A DNA stretch of 64,000 nucleotides from an uncultured Rhodanobacteraceae bacterium (GCA_937928755.1 CALEZI010000038.1:1-64000); one strand, 5' to 3'. Positions 35,556-44,770 are shown, numbered from the stretch's first letter. Translations and numbers: made by a program. Notes: generated by a model not told the origin, from the sequence alone.

Positions 35556-37445
35556 TCACGCCCGATCCCCGCGCAACGCGCGCACATCCGCTTCCAGCGC
35601 TGCCGCGCTGGCGGCTTCCGGCGGTCTTGGTGCGCCCACCATCAGCCCGACTCGCGACCACAGGCGCCGCGGCAACAGGTAACGCGCGATCGACTTGCTG
35701 TAGCGCGAGAACATGCTGCCCCACAGTCCCTGCAGTGCCATCGGGATCACCGGTACCGGGTCGCGTTCGAGGATGCGCTCCATGCCGGGGCGGAAGCGCG
35801 CGATCTCGCCGTCGCGGGTCAGCCCGCCTTCGGGAAAGATGCACACCAGGTTGCCATCGCGCAGTTCGCGCGAGACCTCCGCGAAGGCCTTTTCCATCAG
35901 CGCCGGATCTTCCTTCGCGCCGGCGATCGGAATCGCCTTGGCCCAGCGGAACACCTGTTTGGCAATCGGCATGTCGAAGATCTTGTAGTACATGACGAAG
36001 CGCACCGGGCGCGGCACCGAACCCAGGATGACCAGCGCGTCGACGTAACTGATGTGGTTGCACACCAGCAGCGCCGGGCCGTCGTCGGGAACCGCATCCA
36101 TGCCGCGGATGCGGATGCGGTAGAGCACGTTGATCAGGATCCAGGCGATGAAGCGCAGCAGGAATTCGGGCACCAGCGTGTAGATGTAGATCGCCACTAC
36201 CGCGTTGCACAGCGCGGTGACCAGCAGCACCTGCGGCAGCGTCAGGCCGATGCCATTCATCAACGCCCAGCCGAGCAGCGAGGCGGCGACCATGAACAGC
36301 GCATTCAGGATGTTGTTGGCGCCGATCACGCGCGAGCGATGGCTGGGGGCGCTGCGCTGCTGGATCAATGCGAACAACGGCACGATGAAAAACCCGGAGA
36401 AGATCGCCATCAGCACCAGGTCGATCACCAGGCGCCAGCCAAAGCCGGTGGCCAGAAAGGCGTTGACCGACAGCTCGCTCAATCCGCTCGCCGCCGGCAA
36501 CGCGAAATACAAGTCGAGCCCGAACACGGTCATGCCGATCGAGCCGAAAGGCACCAGACCGATCTCGACCTTGCGTCGACTGAGCAACTCGCAGAGCAGC
36601 GCCCCAAGGCCGGTGCCGACCGAAAACAGCGCCAGCAGCAAGGTGTAGACCGCGGTGCTCCCGCCAATGATGTCGCGCACGTAAACCGGCAGGATCAGGA
36701 AGTACATCGACGCAAAGAACCAGAACCAGCTGATTCCGAGACAACTCAGGAACACGATGCGTTGGCGGGTCAGGAACTTGAGGCTGCGCCAGGTTTCGGT
36801 CAGCGGGTTCCAGTTGATGACGAGGTCCGCGGCGACCGGCGGGTTGGCCGGCATCGCCAGCGCGGCAAACCAGCCGATCAATGCGATGCCCAAGCCCAGC
36901 ATCGAGATGAAGATCAGTCCGTCGCCGGGGATGCTGACCAGCGCCGTCCCGACCAGCGTGCCGAGCAGGATCGATACCATCGTCGCGCTTTCGACCAGAC
37001 CGTTGCCGCCGGTCAATTCCTCGTCGTTGAGCACCTGCGGCAGGATGCCGTACTTCAACGGTCCGAACAGGGTCGATTGCAGCCCGAGCAGGAACAGCAC
37101 CGCGAGTAGGAGCGGCGCACTTTTCAGCAGGAAACCCGCAGCGGCAAGCGCCATCAGCAGCACTTCCAGCGCCTTGATCCAGCGTGCCAGGCGCGCCTTG
37201 TCGTACTTGTCAGCCAACTGGCCGCCGAGCGCCGAAAACAGGAAAAAGGGCAGGATGAACAGCGCTCCCGCCAGCAACGAGAATGTGGTGCTCGGCATGC
37301 CGACATCGATCGCGCCGACAAACACCACCAGCGCGACCAGGCCCTGCTTGAACACGTTGTCGTTGAAAGCGCCGAGCGACTGGCTCAAGAAGAACGGCAG
37401 GAAACGGCGCTCAGTCAGAAGGCCGAACTGGGAGTGGCTGGACAT
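35556..37445 (-). CDS. MFS transporter - acyltransferase fusion (LplT/PlsC-like)
   Basis: 629 residues. Residues 1-~410 are a 12-helix MFS transporter of the LplT type (FNDNVFKQGLVALVVF; GGQLADKYDKARLARW). Residues ~430-629 are a lysophospholipid acyltransferase domain with NHISYVD (the NHxxxxD motif) and FPEGGLTRDGEI. This is the LplT-Aas arrangement for moving lysophospholipid across the inner membrane and reacylating it, but the AMP-binding acyl-ACP ligase domain present in the three-part fusions is missing. It therefore likely relies on acyl-ACP or acyl-CoA made elsewhere. The convergent upstream gene is separated by a hairpin. Confidence 0.85.
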   Translation of the reverse strand: MSSHSQFGLLTERRFLPFFLSQSLGAFNDNVFKQGLVALVVFVGAIDVGMPSTTFSLLAGALFILPFFLFSALGGQLADKYDKARLARWIKALEVLLMALAAAGFLLKSAPLLLAVLFLLGLQSTLFGPLKYGILPQVLNDEELTGGNGLVESATMVSILLGTLVGTALVSIPGDGLIFISMLGLGIALIGWFAALAMPANPPVAADLVINWNPLTETWRSLKFLTRQRIVFLSCLGISWFWFFASMYFLILPVYVRDIIGGSTAVYTLLLALFSVGTGLGALLCELLSRRKVEIGLVPFGSIGMTVFGLDLYFALPAASGLSELSVNAFLATGFGWRLVIDLVLMAIFSGFFIVPLFALIQQRSAPSHRSRVIGANNILNALFMVAASLLGWALMNGIGLTLPQVLLVTALCNAVVAIYIYTLVPEFLLRFIAWILINVLYRIRIRGMDAVPDDGPALLVCNHISYVDALVILGSVPRPVRFVMYYKIFDMPIAKQVFRWAKAIPIAGAKEDPALMEKAFAEVSRELRDGNLVCIFPEGGLTRDGEIARFRPGMERILERDPVPVIPMALQGLWGSMFSRYSKSIARYLLPRRLWSRVGLMVGAPRPPEAASAAALEADVRALRGDRA

Positions 37446-37579
37446 GCGCGGTCGCAGGTGGTGGATGCGAGAGCGAGGCTAGCATTGCATTGGCCGGGGC
37501 GTGATCGGTCATCGCCAGGGATCGGCCGGCGCGCCACCGGGTATCAGGATTCGTCGGTTTCGCCTCGGGTTTCGATTTC

Positions 37580-37696
37580 TGTGGAGCGGAGCTTGCTCCG
37601 CTGCTCTTGCGCATCACCGAGCCGAGCAAGCTCGGCTCTACAAAAGCCCGGGAGCCGTTGCACTTCTGTAGAGCGGAGCTTGCTCCGCTGCTTCTT
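37580..37696. repeat. GCGGAGC/GCCGAGC hairpin units (family R3), copy 2
   Basis: GTGGAGCGGAGCTTGCTCCG at 37581, then GAGCCGAGCAAGCTCGGCTC followed by TACA near 37620-37642, then a further half unit GTAGAGCGGAGCTTGCTCCG at 37668. It fills the gap 37446-37760 together with the probable ABC-gene promoter. Confidence 0.85.
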
Positions 37697-37760
37697 GGGT
37701 GAGCAAAACCCCGCAGCGCGTGCCATCCTTGCGCGCATCCTTTCCCCCGACAGTCTCCGA

Positions 37761-39665
37761 ATGCCACGCCAATACAGCATGGGTGGTCGCGCCAGCGGTC
37801 CGTCGGGCGGCGCGCATGGCACGGCGCCCGCGCCGACGACGCTGCGCGAGCGTTTCGGCGCGCTGAAAAACCTGCCGCCGTTCATCAAGCTGGTGTGGCA
37901 GACCAGTCCTGCGCTGACGCTGGCCAACCTCGGCTTGCGCCTGGTGCGCGCGCTGTTGCCGGTCATCATGCTGTACATCGGCAAGTTGATCATCGACGAA
38001 GTCGTTGGCCTGGTGCAGGGTGGTTTGGTCGCCGATGAGCTTGTCGCGGCATGGAGCAGCGGCCATCTCGATCCGCTCGCTACGCTGCTGCTGCTCGAAT
38101 TTGCGCTCGCCGTGGTCGCGGACGTGTCCGGCCGCGTGGTGTCGCTGATCGATTCGCTGCTGTCGGAACGTTTCAACAATGTCACCAGCATGCGTCTGAT
38201 GGAGCATGCGGCGACACTCGACCTTGAGGATTTCGAAGATAGCGAACTGCAGGACAAGCTGGATCGCGCGCGGCGCCAGACCATGGGTCGCATGACCTTG
38301 CTGGGCCAGTTGCTCGGCCAGGCCCAGGATGTGGTCACGGTGATCGCCTTTTCCGCGGGACTGATGATCTATGCGCCGTGGCTGATCCTGCTGCTGGTAA
38401 TCGCGCTGGTGCCGGCGTTCATCGGTGAAGCGCACTTCAATGCGCAGAGTTACTCGCTGAATTATCAATGGACACCCGAACGCCGCGAACTCGATTACGT
38501 GCGGCAGACCGGTGCCAGCGTCGAAACCGCCAAGGAAGTGAAGATTTTTGGTCTGAATTCCTTTCTGATCGAACGTTACCGCACGCTTTCCGAACGCTTT
38601 TACACGGCCAACCGCGCGCTGGCGATGCGCCGCGCCGGCTGGGGTGGCCTGTTGACCGCGCTCGGCACGCTTGGTTACTACGTGGCCTATGCCTTTATCG
38701 CCTGGCGCACGGTGCGCGGCGACTTCACCATCGGCGATCTGACCTTTCTTGCCGGATCCTTTCGCCGTCTGCGCAACTTGCTGGAAGGTTTGTTGATGGG
38801 TTTTTCGCAAGTGGCTGGCCAGGCGCTGTATCTGGATGATCTGTTCTCCTTCTTCGAAATCGAACCGGAGATCGTGTCGCCGCCGAACCCACGGCCGTTC
38901 CCGAAGCCGGTGCGCCAGGGCTTCGTGTTCGAGGATGTCGGCTTCCGCTATCCGAACGCAGAACGTTGGGCCGTCAGGCACCTGAGCTTCACGCTGCATG
39001 CTGGCGAAGTACTGGCGTTGGTCGGCGAGAACGGCGCCGGCAAGACCACCTTGGTCAAGCTGCTGGCACGCCTGTACGATCCGGACGAAGGGCGCATCCT
39101 GCTCGATGGCGTCGATCTTCGCGAGTACGACATCGAGCAGTTGCGCGCGCACATCGGCGTGATTTTCCAGGACTTCGTGCGCTACCACATGAGCGCCGCC
39201 GAGAACATCGCGGTAGGCCGCATCGATGCGCGCGACGATCGCGAACGCATCATCGAGGCGGCGCGACGCAGCCTCGCCGACGGCGTCATTTCCGGATTGC
39301 CCAACGGCTACGATCAGGTGCTCGGCAAGCGCTTCAAGAAGGGCATCGACTTGTCCGGCGGCGAGTGGCAGAAGGTCGCCATCGCGCGCGCCTACATGCG
39401 CGACGCCGACTTGCTGATTCTCGACGAACCGACCGCCGCGCTCGACGCTCGTTCGGAGTTCGAGGTGTTCCAGCGCTTCAAGGAGCTCAGCGCCGGCAAG
39501 ACCGCGGTGCTGATTTCGCACCGCTTCTCCACCGTCCGCATGGCCGATCGCATCCTCGTGCTCGAAGGAGGACAGATCGAGGAAGTCGGCAGCCACGAGG
39601 AACTGCTCGCGGCGGGCCATCGTTATGCCGAGCTGTTCGAGTTGCAGGCGGCGGGGTATCGGTAG
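37761..39665 (+). CDS. ABC transporter, fused permease and ATPase (ABCB/MsbA-like exporter)
   Basis: A 634-residue half-transporter. Six membrane helices lie in residues ~45-330, and the nucleotide-binding domain is C-terminal with Walker A GENGAGKTT near 422, Q-loop GVIFQDFVRYHMSAAENIA, signature LSGGEWQKVAIARA near 531 and Walker B LLILDEPTAALD near 551. It should work as a homodimer exporting a lipid, peptide or drug; the substrate is unknown. The start at 37761 (MPRQYSMGGRA) is the first in-frame ATG after the R3 repeat; the frame further upstream is repeat sequence. Confidence 0.88.
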   Translation: MPRQYSMGGRASGPSGGAHGTAPAPTTLRERFGALKNLPPFIKLVWQTSPALTLANLGLRLVRALLPVIMLYIGKLIIDEVVGLVQGGLVADELVAAWSSGHLDPLATLLLLEFALAVVADVSGRVVSLIDSLLSERFNNVTSMRLMEHAATLDLEDFEDSELQDKLDRARRQTMGRMTLLGQLLGQAQDVVTVIAFSAGLMIYAPWLILLLVIALVPAFIGEAHFNAQSYSLNYQWTPERRELDYVRQTGASVETAKEVKIFGLNSFLIERYRTLSERFYTANRALAMRRAGWGGLLTALGTLGYYVAYAFIAWRTVRGDFTIGDLTFLAGSFRRLRNLLEGLLMGFSQVAGQALYLDDLFSFFEIEPEIVSPPNPRPFPKPVRQGFVFEDVGFRYPNAERWAVRHLSFTLHAGEVLALVGENGAGKTTLVKLLARLYDPDEGRILLDGVDLREYDIEQLRAHIGVIFQDFVRYHMSAAENIAVGRIDARDDRERIIEAARRSLADGVISGLPNGYDQVLGKRFKKGIDLSGGEWQKVAIARAYMRDADLLILDEPTAALDARSEFEVFQRFKELSAGKTAVLISHRFSTVRMADRILVLEGGQIEEVGSHEELLAAGHRYAELFELQAAGYR

Positions 39666-39805
39666 CGAAAAAGCGGAGAGAAAAAGGAGGAAATCCGGCC
39701 ACTCCGCGGCGCGATCGATGCGATTCTGGAGAGGCTCGCCGTGCAATGCCTGCAGCACGATGAGTCCCGCAGCACTCCTTCCATCCACATCCGAGGATTC
39801 TGATC

Positions 39806-40597
39806 ATGGCCATGCTGACCCCGCCCACCGGCGCACCTTGCTGGTTCGAACTTTCGAGTACCGATCCGGACGCTTCGCTCGCTTTTCACGCGGCCCTGTT
39901 TGGCTGGGGCCATGTGCACAACGACATGGGCGAGATGGGCAACTACACGTTCTTGCGCAATGCCAACGGCACCATCGGCGCACTGTGCGGAATGCCGCCG
40001 GGATCCGAGGGGCGACCATCCAGTTGGGGCGTTTACTTCGGCGTTGTCGACCTTGATGCCAGCGTGGTTCGGGCGCGCGAACTCGGTGGACAACTGCTGT
40101 TCGATCCTTTCGAGGTGCCGGGTCATGGACGCGGCGCCGTGATCGCCGATCCGACCGGTGCGGTGTTCAGTCTGTGGCAGCCCGCAGCCCAAGCCGACGC
40201 CGGCGATTTCACCATGTTCGAGGACCATGCGATCGGTTGGGTGGAACTGGCCACGCGCGATGCGCCTGCCGCGAAGGCTTTCTATTCGGCGCTTCTCGGT
40301 TGGGATTTCCAGCCCACCGCGGTCCCCGCACCCGGCGTCGACTACGCCGAGTACTCGGTCGCGGGTACCCGTTTCGGCGGCGTCATGGCAATGACTGCCG
40401 AGTGGGGCGACATGCCCTCGCATTGGTCGCTGTACATTCCCGTGCCTGACGTCGATGCGTGTCTGGCGCGGGGCGTCGAACTGGGCGGCAAGGTTTGCGT
40501 GCCGGCCTTCGATGCGCCGGGCGTCGGACGCATCGCGCGACTCGACGATCCGACCGGCGCCGGAGTTTATGTGATCAAGCTCATCGGACACGCCTGA
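39806..40597 (+). CDS. Two-domain VOC (glyoxalase/bleomycin-resistance fold) protein
   Basis: A 263-residue protein of two tandem VOC modules. The first (residues ~8-125, CWFELSSTDPDASLAFHAAL) and second (~135-260, GWVELATRDAPAAKAFYSAL) start in the same way and each ends with an aromatic or hydrophobic strand after DPTGA. It resembles the Rv0577/Cfp30B-type group. A metal-dependent lyase or binding role is possible, but no substrate can be inferred. It is not in an obvious operon. Confidence 0.8.
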   Translation: MAMLTPPTGAPCWFELSSTDPDASLAFHAALFGWGHVHNDMGEMGNYTFLRNANGTIGALCGMPPGSEGRPSSWGVYFGVVDLDASVVRARELGGQLLFDPFEVPGHGRGAVIADPTGAVFSLWQPAAQADAGDFTMFEDHAIGWVELATRDAPAAKAFYSALLGWDFQPTAVPAPGVDYAEYSVAGTRFGGVMAMTAEWGDMPSHWSLYIPVPDVDACLARGVELGGKVCVPAFDAPGVGRIARLDDPTGAGVYVIKLIGHA

Positions 40598-40604
40598 TCC
40601 AGTT

Positions 40605-40878
40605 GTCATTGCGAGGAGCGCAGCGACGAAGCAATCTAGTGTGGTTTGCCATTAATTGGCGGAAGAAATTTCCGATGCATTTTGGCTCGAGGCTAGGCGA
40701 GAGGAGGAGTCATAGCAGGGCTATGGCGACGACGAACAACGACGCATTCGGGTCAAAAGGCGCGGAAATTATTCAATGAATTAATGGCAAACCACACTAG
40801 CGACCCTTCTTTGCTCTGATTCCGGAGTCAGAAATCCAGGCAGAGGCACTGGATTGCTTCGCTGCGCTCGCAATGACG
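40605..40878. repeat. CATTGCGAG-type inverted repeat interrupted by a MITE-like element
   Basis: The left arm 40605-40636 contains CATTGCGAGGAGCGCAGCGA and CGAAGCAATC. The right arm 40852-40878, GATTGCTTCGCTGCGCTCGC and AATGACG, is its inverted complement with small gaps. The space between holds the M1 element (40636-40800) plus ~50 bp. The nested layout suggests the M1 element inserted into an older palindrome. The region 40598-40942 has no gene. Confidence 0.8.
40636..40800. mobile_element. MITE-like element, 165 bp (family M1)
   Basis: It has 22-bp perfect terminal inverted repeats: CTAGTGTGGTTTGCCATTAA plus TT at 40636-40657 and its complement at 40779-40800. There is no ORF inside. The interior has an imperfect hairpin (AGTCATAGCAGGGCTATGGC). 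A second, partial copy lies at 1-55. Size, TIRs and lack of coding capacity fit a non-autonomous transposable element; the cognate transposase is not in the window. Confidence 0.8.
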
Positions 40879-40942
40879 AAAAGCTTCACCCGCAAGGCGT
40901 ATCAATGACTTACGCCGTCGGTTCAACGAGCGGAGCGCCGCC

Positions 40943-41728
40943 TCAGCAGCGCAATCGCATCGGTTCGCGCGAGCGCTCATGCGCGGCGGGGCTGTCGAAG
41001 CCCTTGCTGCTGGAGTGGTCCCAGGCTTTGGCGATATGGATGGCGGCGTCCGGGGTTTTGCACGCGGTGTCGCCGTGGTCGATCTGCACTTTGCCGATGC
41101 GCTGAGCGGCCGCGATGGCCGCGTCGCGCATAGTGGTACTGCGGCAACCGATGGCGATCAGCGCCTGATTCATCGGATAACGTTGCAGGTTGTCGGCGGT
41201 GTGGATGGTGCGCTCGATCTCGCCCAGGCGATCGAGCAACCAGGCATCCGCCACGCCGACGTCGTTCATCGCCAGCGCACCCACCGCTGACCAGCCGGCG
41301 GCGCGTTCTTCGACGCGTGTCGACACCAGCCACCGATGCGCGCACTCCAGTCCGTGTGCGCCGTCACAGGCGAGCGCAGCGACGTAACTGCCGCACATCT
41401 GGGTCGCCCTGCCGCGTGCCCAGCGATCGAGATCCGCAGGAGTCATCCGCGCCGGGTCGGCGATCTTCACCGCCAGGTTGCGTGCGTCGTAATTGCCGCT
41501 ATCCCACAGCGCGAGCGCCAGTTCGTGGTCGACGCCGATCTTTTTCCGCAGCGTCTGCAGCGTGGCGAAACTGACGCCGAACATCGGATCCCTTGCGCCA
41601 TGCCGGCGCCAGGTCTTGCGCGTCTGCTCGGAGCCGGCTTGTTCCAGCGCGGCCATCGTCTCGGCCAGCGACATCCTGGGCTTTGGCGGTTTCGACGCGC
41701 GGGCGGTGGGTTTGGCGGCGGCGGGCAT
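40943..41728 (-). CDS. DNA alkylation repair protein (AlkD-like, HEAT-repeat)
   Basis: A 261-residue all-helical protein of the AlkD/DNA-alkylation-repair family. It has a basic N-terminal tail (residues 1-18), then repeating helical pairs including RRHGARDPMFGVSFATLQTL, LALALWDSGNYDARNLAVKI and MQ/WARG-type segments. AlkD glycosylases excise 3-alkyl and 7-alkyl purines. The typical catalytic-site residues cannot be assigned by eye, so activity is inferred from the family. It stands alone beside repeat blocks. Confidence 0.75.
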   Translation of the reverse strand: MPAAAKPTARASKPPKPRMSLAETMAALEQAGSEQTRKTWRRHGARDPMFGVSFATLQTLRKKIGVDHELALALWDSGNYDARNLAVKIADPARMTPADLDRWARGRATQMCGSYVAALACDGAHGLECAHRWLVSTRVEERAAGWSAVGALAMNDVGVADAWLLDRLGEIERTIHTADNLQRYPMNQALIAIGCRSTTMRDAAIAAAQRIGKVQIDHGDTACKTPDAAIHIAKAWDHSSSKGFDSPAAHERSREPMRLRC

Positions 41729-41802
41729 CGACGCGGCTCCTGATTGACGGTGGCCGCAGTCTATCGCTGCTGATCGACGCGCGGCAGGCCGGCCGGAGGG
41801 CT

Positions 41803-41965
41803 TGTGGGAGGGGGCTTGTTCCGCGAGCCCTTGTTACGCCGAAACCGAAGATCGCGGGATGTACCCGCTCCCACAGGCTTGCCACGATGCTGTGGGAGCG
41901 GGCTTGTCCCGCGAGCTCTTGACCCCAACAACCACCAAGCTCGCGACACGCGGTCGCTACCACAG
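41803..41965. repeat. REP-like GTGGGAGCGGGC hairpin cluster (family R4)
   Basis: Units begin TGTGGGAGGGGGCTTGTTCC, then GTACCCGCTCCCACAGG, TGTGGGAGCGGGCTTGTCCC and GCGGTCGCTACCACAGG, so forward and inverted copies alternate. The composition resembles Pseudomonas-type REP sequences. It fills the ~290-bp gap before the DDAH gene. Confidence 0.8.
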
Positions 41966-42021
41966 GCAAGTCGCGCCGCAGAATGCGATCCTGCTTCCAC
42001 TCAACTTCGCGAGACAGAACC

Positions 42022-42789
42022 ATGCCGATCGCCATCGTTCGCGAACTCAGCGCCAGCATGGGCAACTGCGAGCTGTCGTTTGTCGATCGCGCCGAAATCG
42101 ACATGGACCTGGCGCGCCGCCAGCACGCGGCCTACCAGCAGGCATTGGTGGATTCCGGCTGCCGGGTGATCGTGCTGCCGGCCGAAGATGCGATGCCGGA
42201 TGCGGTGTTCGTCGAAGACGTGGCGATTGTGCTCGACGAGGTGGCGATCATGACGCGACCGGGCGCCGAATCGAGGCGCGGCGAGGGCAGGGCGGTGGCG
42301 GCGGCGCTGTCGGCGCACCGACCGCTGCGGGCCATCGAAGCCCCCGGCACGCTCGACGGCGGCGATGTGATGCGTGTCGGCCGAACGCTTTACGTCGGGC
42401 AGTCGGCGCGGTCGAATGCTGCCGCAGTGGCGCAACTGCGGGAGTTCATTGCAGCGTTTGGATACACCGTCGAGTCGGTGCCGATTCGCGACTGCCTGCA
42501 CCTGAAGTCGGCGGTGACGGCGGTCGCCGACCACAGTTTGCTGGTCAATCCGGATTGGGTCGACGTCAACGCATTCAGCGGATTTCGCCTGATCGAGATC
42601 GACCCGCAGGAGCCGCACGCCGCCAATGCGCTGCGCATCGGTGATTCGCTGATCTATCCCTCATGCTTTCCGCGAACGCAAGCGCGCTTGCAGGCTGCAG
42701 GCATCAAGGTCGACGCGCTGGACGTTTCCGAGTTGCAGAAGGCCGAGGGTGCGGTGACCTGTTGCAGTCTGGTGTTTGCGGGACCTTGA
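42022..42789 (+). CDS. Dimethylargininase/arginine-deiminase-family hydrolase (DDAH-like)
   Basis: A 255-residue guanidino-group-modifying enzyme of the pentein fold. The VFVEDVAIV and GTLDGGDVMRVG motifs, His in CLHLKSAVTAV and the C-terminal nucleophile Cys in AVTCCSLVF match DDAH, which cleaves methylarginines to citrulline and methylamines. The start at 42022 (MPIAIVREL) fits the family; the frame opens 39 bp earlier inside the REP cluster. No arginine-metabolism gene neighbours it. Confidence 0.85.
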   Translation: MPIAIVRELSASMGNCELSFVDRAEIDMDLARRQHAAYQQALVDSGCRVIVLPAEDAMPDAVFVEDVAIVLDEVAIMTRPGAESRRGEGRAVAAALSAHRPLRAIEAPGTLDGGDVMRVGRTLYVGQSARSNAAAVAQLREFIAAFGYTVESVPIRDCLHLKSAVTAVADHSLLVNPDWVDVNAFSGFRLIEIDPQEPHAANALRIGDSLIYPSCFPRTQARLQAAGIKVDALDVSELQKAEGAVTCCSLVFAGP

Positions 42790-42857
42790 TGTCGGAGCCA
42801 CCATCTGTCGCGAGTTCCGGCACCTGAAAGTCGCGCGACACCCACCCCGGGTGGAGC

Positions 42858-43880
42858 CTACCGCCGCACAAACCGGTAATGCCCCACCAGCCACTGCTCG
42901 CCGCCGGCGTAGCCGAACAGCTCGGCGCAAGCGAGGTAGAACATGCGCCAGCGTTGCAGCCAGATCGCCGCCTGGTCGGCGCCGTAGGTGGCGCGGAACA
43001 GGTCGAGGATCTCGGTGCGATGGGCATCGGTGTTCTGCAGCCAGTGTTCGCTGGTCTGCTGGTAGTGGCGACCGTTGACGCGCCACTGCTGTTCCAGGCG
43101 CAGATCGTTCTGGAAATAGAGCAGCGTGTCGGCCGCCGGCATCAGGCCGCCGGTGAAGAAATAGCGACCCATCCAGTTGTCCTCGCCTTCGACTTCGAAC
43201 GGGTACATGACTTCGCGGTGCACGAAGATGTGCACGAACAGCTTGCCGCCGGGTTTCAACCATGAAGCGATGCGTGCGAGCAGGATTTCATAGTTGCGCA
43301 TGTGTTCGAACATCTCGATCGACACGCAACGGTCGAAGGTGTTCGGGTCGAGTTTCAGTTGGTTGACGTCGCAAGTGATGATCTCGACGTTGCGCAGGTC
43401 CCGCTCGCGGCAACGCGCTTCGATGAACTCGCGCTGCGGCGCCGAATTGGACACCGCAGTGATGCGTGCATTCGGAAATTTCTCCGCCATCCACAGCGTC
43501 AGCGAACCCCAGCCGCAGCCCAGTTCGAGAATGCGCTGGCCATCGGCGAGTTCCGCGCGCTGGTTGTACAGCGTCAACATCGCCTCCTCGGCGACATCCA
43601 GTGTTTCGCGGCCGGTTTCGTAGTAACAACTGGAGTACTTCAGGCGTTTGCCGAGGCAGCGCAGAAAAAACGGCGGCGGCAGCTCGTAATGCTGCTCGTT
43701 GGCCGCTTTGGTCTCGATGGCGATCGGACTGCAACGCAGTTCATCGATGCGTCCACGAAAGCGTGCATACCAGTCGCCGGCGTATTCCTCGCGCAGGCGC
43801 TGCGCGTTCAGTCGGCGGATGCCGAAACGGGTCAGGGCGTCGGGAATCAGGCCGCGTTCGCAGAGGGAGATGAGGGACAT
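42858..43880 (-). CDS. SAM-dependent methyltransferase, CFA-synthase-like
   Basis: A 340-residue protein of the cyclopropane-fatty-acid-synthase superfamily. It has ILELGCGWGSLTLWMAEKFP (SAM motif I), VSIEMFEHMRNYE, and an N-terminal helical region (ISLCERGLIPDALTRFGIRR). It probably methylates an unsaturated phospholipid acyl chain or a related small molecule. It is the last gene of the minus-strand lipid run. The upstream region is an R6 repeat starting 13 bp away and no Shine-Dalgarno is visible before the ATG at 43880. Confidence 0.8.
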   Translation of the reverse strand: MSLISLCERGLIPDALTRFGIRRLNAQRLREEYAGDWYARFRGRIDELRCSPIAIETKAANEQHYELPPPFFLRCLGKRLKYSSCYYETGRETLDVAEEAMLTLYNQRAELADGQRILELGCGWGSLTLWMAEKFPNARITAVSNSAPQREFIEARCRERDLRNVEIITCDVNQLKLDPNTFDRCVSIEMFEHMRNYEILLARIASWLKPGGKLFVHIFVHREVMYPFEVEGEDNWMGRYFFTGGLMPAADTLLYFQNDLRLEQQWRVNGRHYQQTSEHWLQNTDAHRTEILDLFRATYGADQAAIWLQRWRMFYLACAELFGYAGGEQWLVGHYRFVRR

Positions 43881-43892
43881 GGGGATGAGAGC

Positions 43893-43992
43893 AGGAAAAA
43901 GGAAAAGGGGAAAAGGAAAATGGAAAAGCGGAGTGCGGTCAGGGTGGGGCTTGTGGCTCTCCCTTTTTCCTTTTTCCTTTTTCCTTTTCCCC
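43893..43992. repeat. GGAAAATGG / TTTTTCC inverted repeat (family R6), copy 3
   Basis: The left arm AGGAAAAAGGAAAAGGGGAA continues to 43928. The right arm CCCTTTTTCCTTTTTCC continues to 43992. The right arm overlaps the 3' end of the DUF1295 gene and encodes its last ~17 residues. Confidence 0.85.
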
Positions 43993-44769
43993 GCTTCTGG
44001 GGGGCCACGGCACCAGCACACTGGTCGTCCGCTGATACTCGCGATAATCGTCGCCGCGCGAGCGCAGGGATTGGGCTTCGACGAAGGGGATGCCGCTGAC
44101 CCAGCACAAAGAGACCAGCATCAGCGCGGGGCCGATCAGCGCCAGCCACGCGTGCGGCGCACCGATCGCCAGCAGCAGGTAAGCGAACCAGTGCAGCCAT
44201 TCGAAGAAGTAGTTCGGATGCCGCGAATAGCGCCACAGACCGGCTCTGCAGGTCTTGCCGCGGTTGCGCGGGTCGGCGCGGAATTGGGCCAGTTGCAGGT
44301 CGGCGATCGATTCGCCGCTGAGACTGAAGATCCAGATCAGCACGCCGAGCACGGTCCACAGGGTCACGCTTTCGGTCGGATTTCCAGCGGCCACGAGGAA
44401 GGGCAGCGAGAACAGAGCCACCGCCAGCGCCTGCGCCTGGAAGAAGGCGAAGAACTTGCCCTGATGTCCGCCCCAGTGTTCGCGCAGATGGGCATAGCGG
44501 CCGTCTTCGCGTTCGTTCAAAACCCGATGCAGCAGATGCAGTGCCAGGCGGAAGCCCCAGGCCGCCGCGAGCACGGCAACGATCACGCGCGACAGCAGTG
44601 CACCGTCGGCGATCAGGCCGTAATACAAAGCTGCGGTTCCGAGCAACGCCGCCCAGGCGACATCGACGAAGCCGGCATTGCGCGTGCGCTTCTGGATCCA
44701 CCAGACCGCCGCCATGACCAATGCGGCGACCAGCCATACCTGCAACAGGGGCGCGAGCAGAGTCGGCAT
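43939..44769 (-). CDS. DUF1295 (steroid 5-alpha-reductase-like) membrane protein
   Basis: A 276-residue polytopic membrane protein of the DUF1295/isoprenylcysteine-methyltransferase-like fold. Hallmarks are RNAGFVDVAWAALLG near the start and the C-terminal GLWRYSRHPNYFFEWLHW. The family normally ends shortly after a REYQRTTS-PWFP-like segment. Here the reading continues with a Lys/Glu/Gly-rich tail (EKEKGKRKKG) encoded by the R6 repeat. It sits in the CFA-synthase cluster, so lipid or sterol-like reduction or modification is possible; no activity is known. Confidence 0.8.
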   Translation of the reverse strand: MPTLLAPLLQVWLVAALVMAAVWWIQKRTRNAGFVDVAWAALLGTAALYYGLIADGALLSRVIVAVLAAAWGFRLALHLLHRVLNEREDGRYAHLREHWGGHQGKFFAFFQAQALAVALFSLPFLVAAGNPTESVTLWTVLGVLIWIFSLSGESIADLQLAQFRADPRNRGKTCRAGLWRYSRHPNYFFEWLHWFAYLLLAIGAPHAWLALIGPALMLVSLCWVSGIPFVEAQSLRSRGDDYREYQRTTSVLVPWPPRSGEKEKGKRKKGEPQAPP

Positions 44770-44770
44770 G

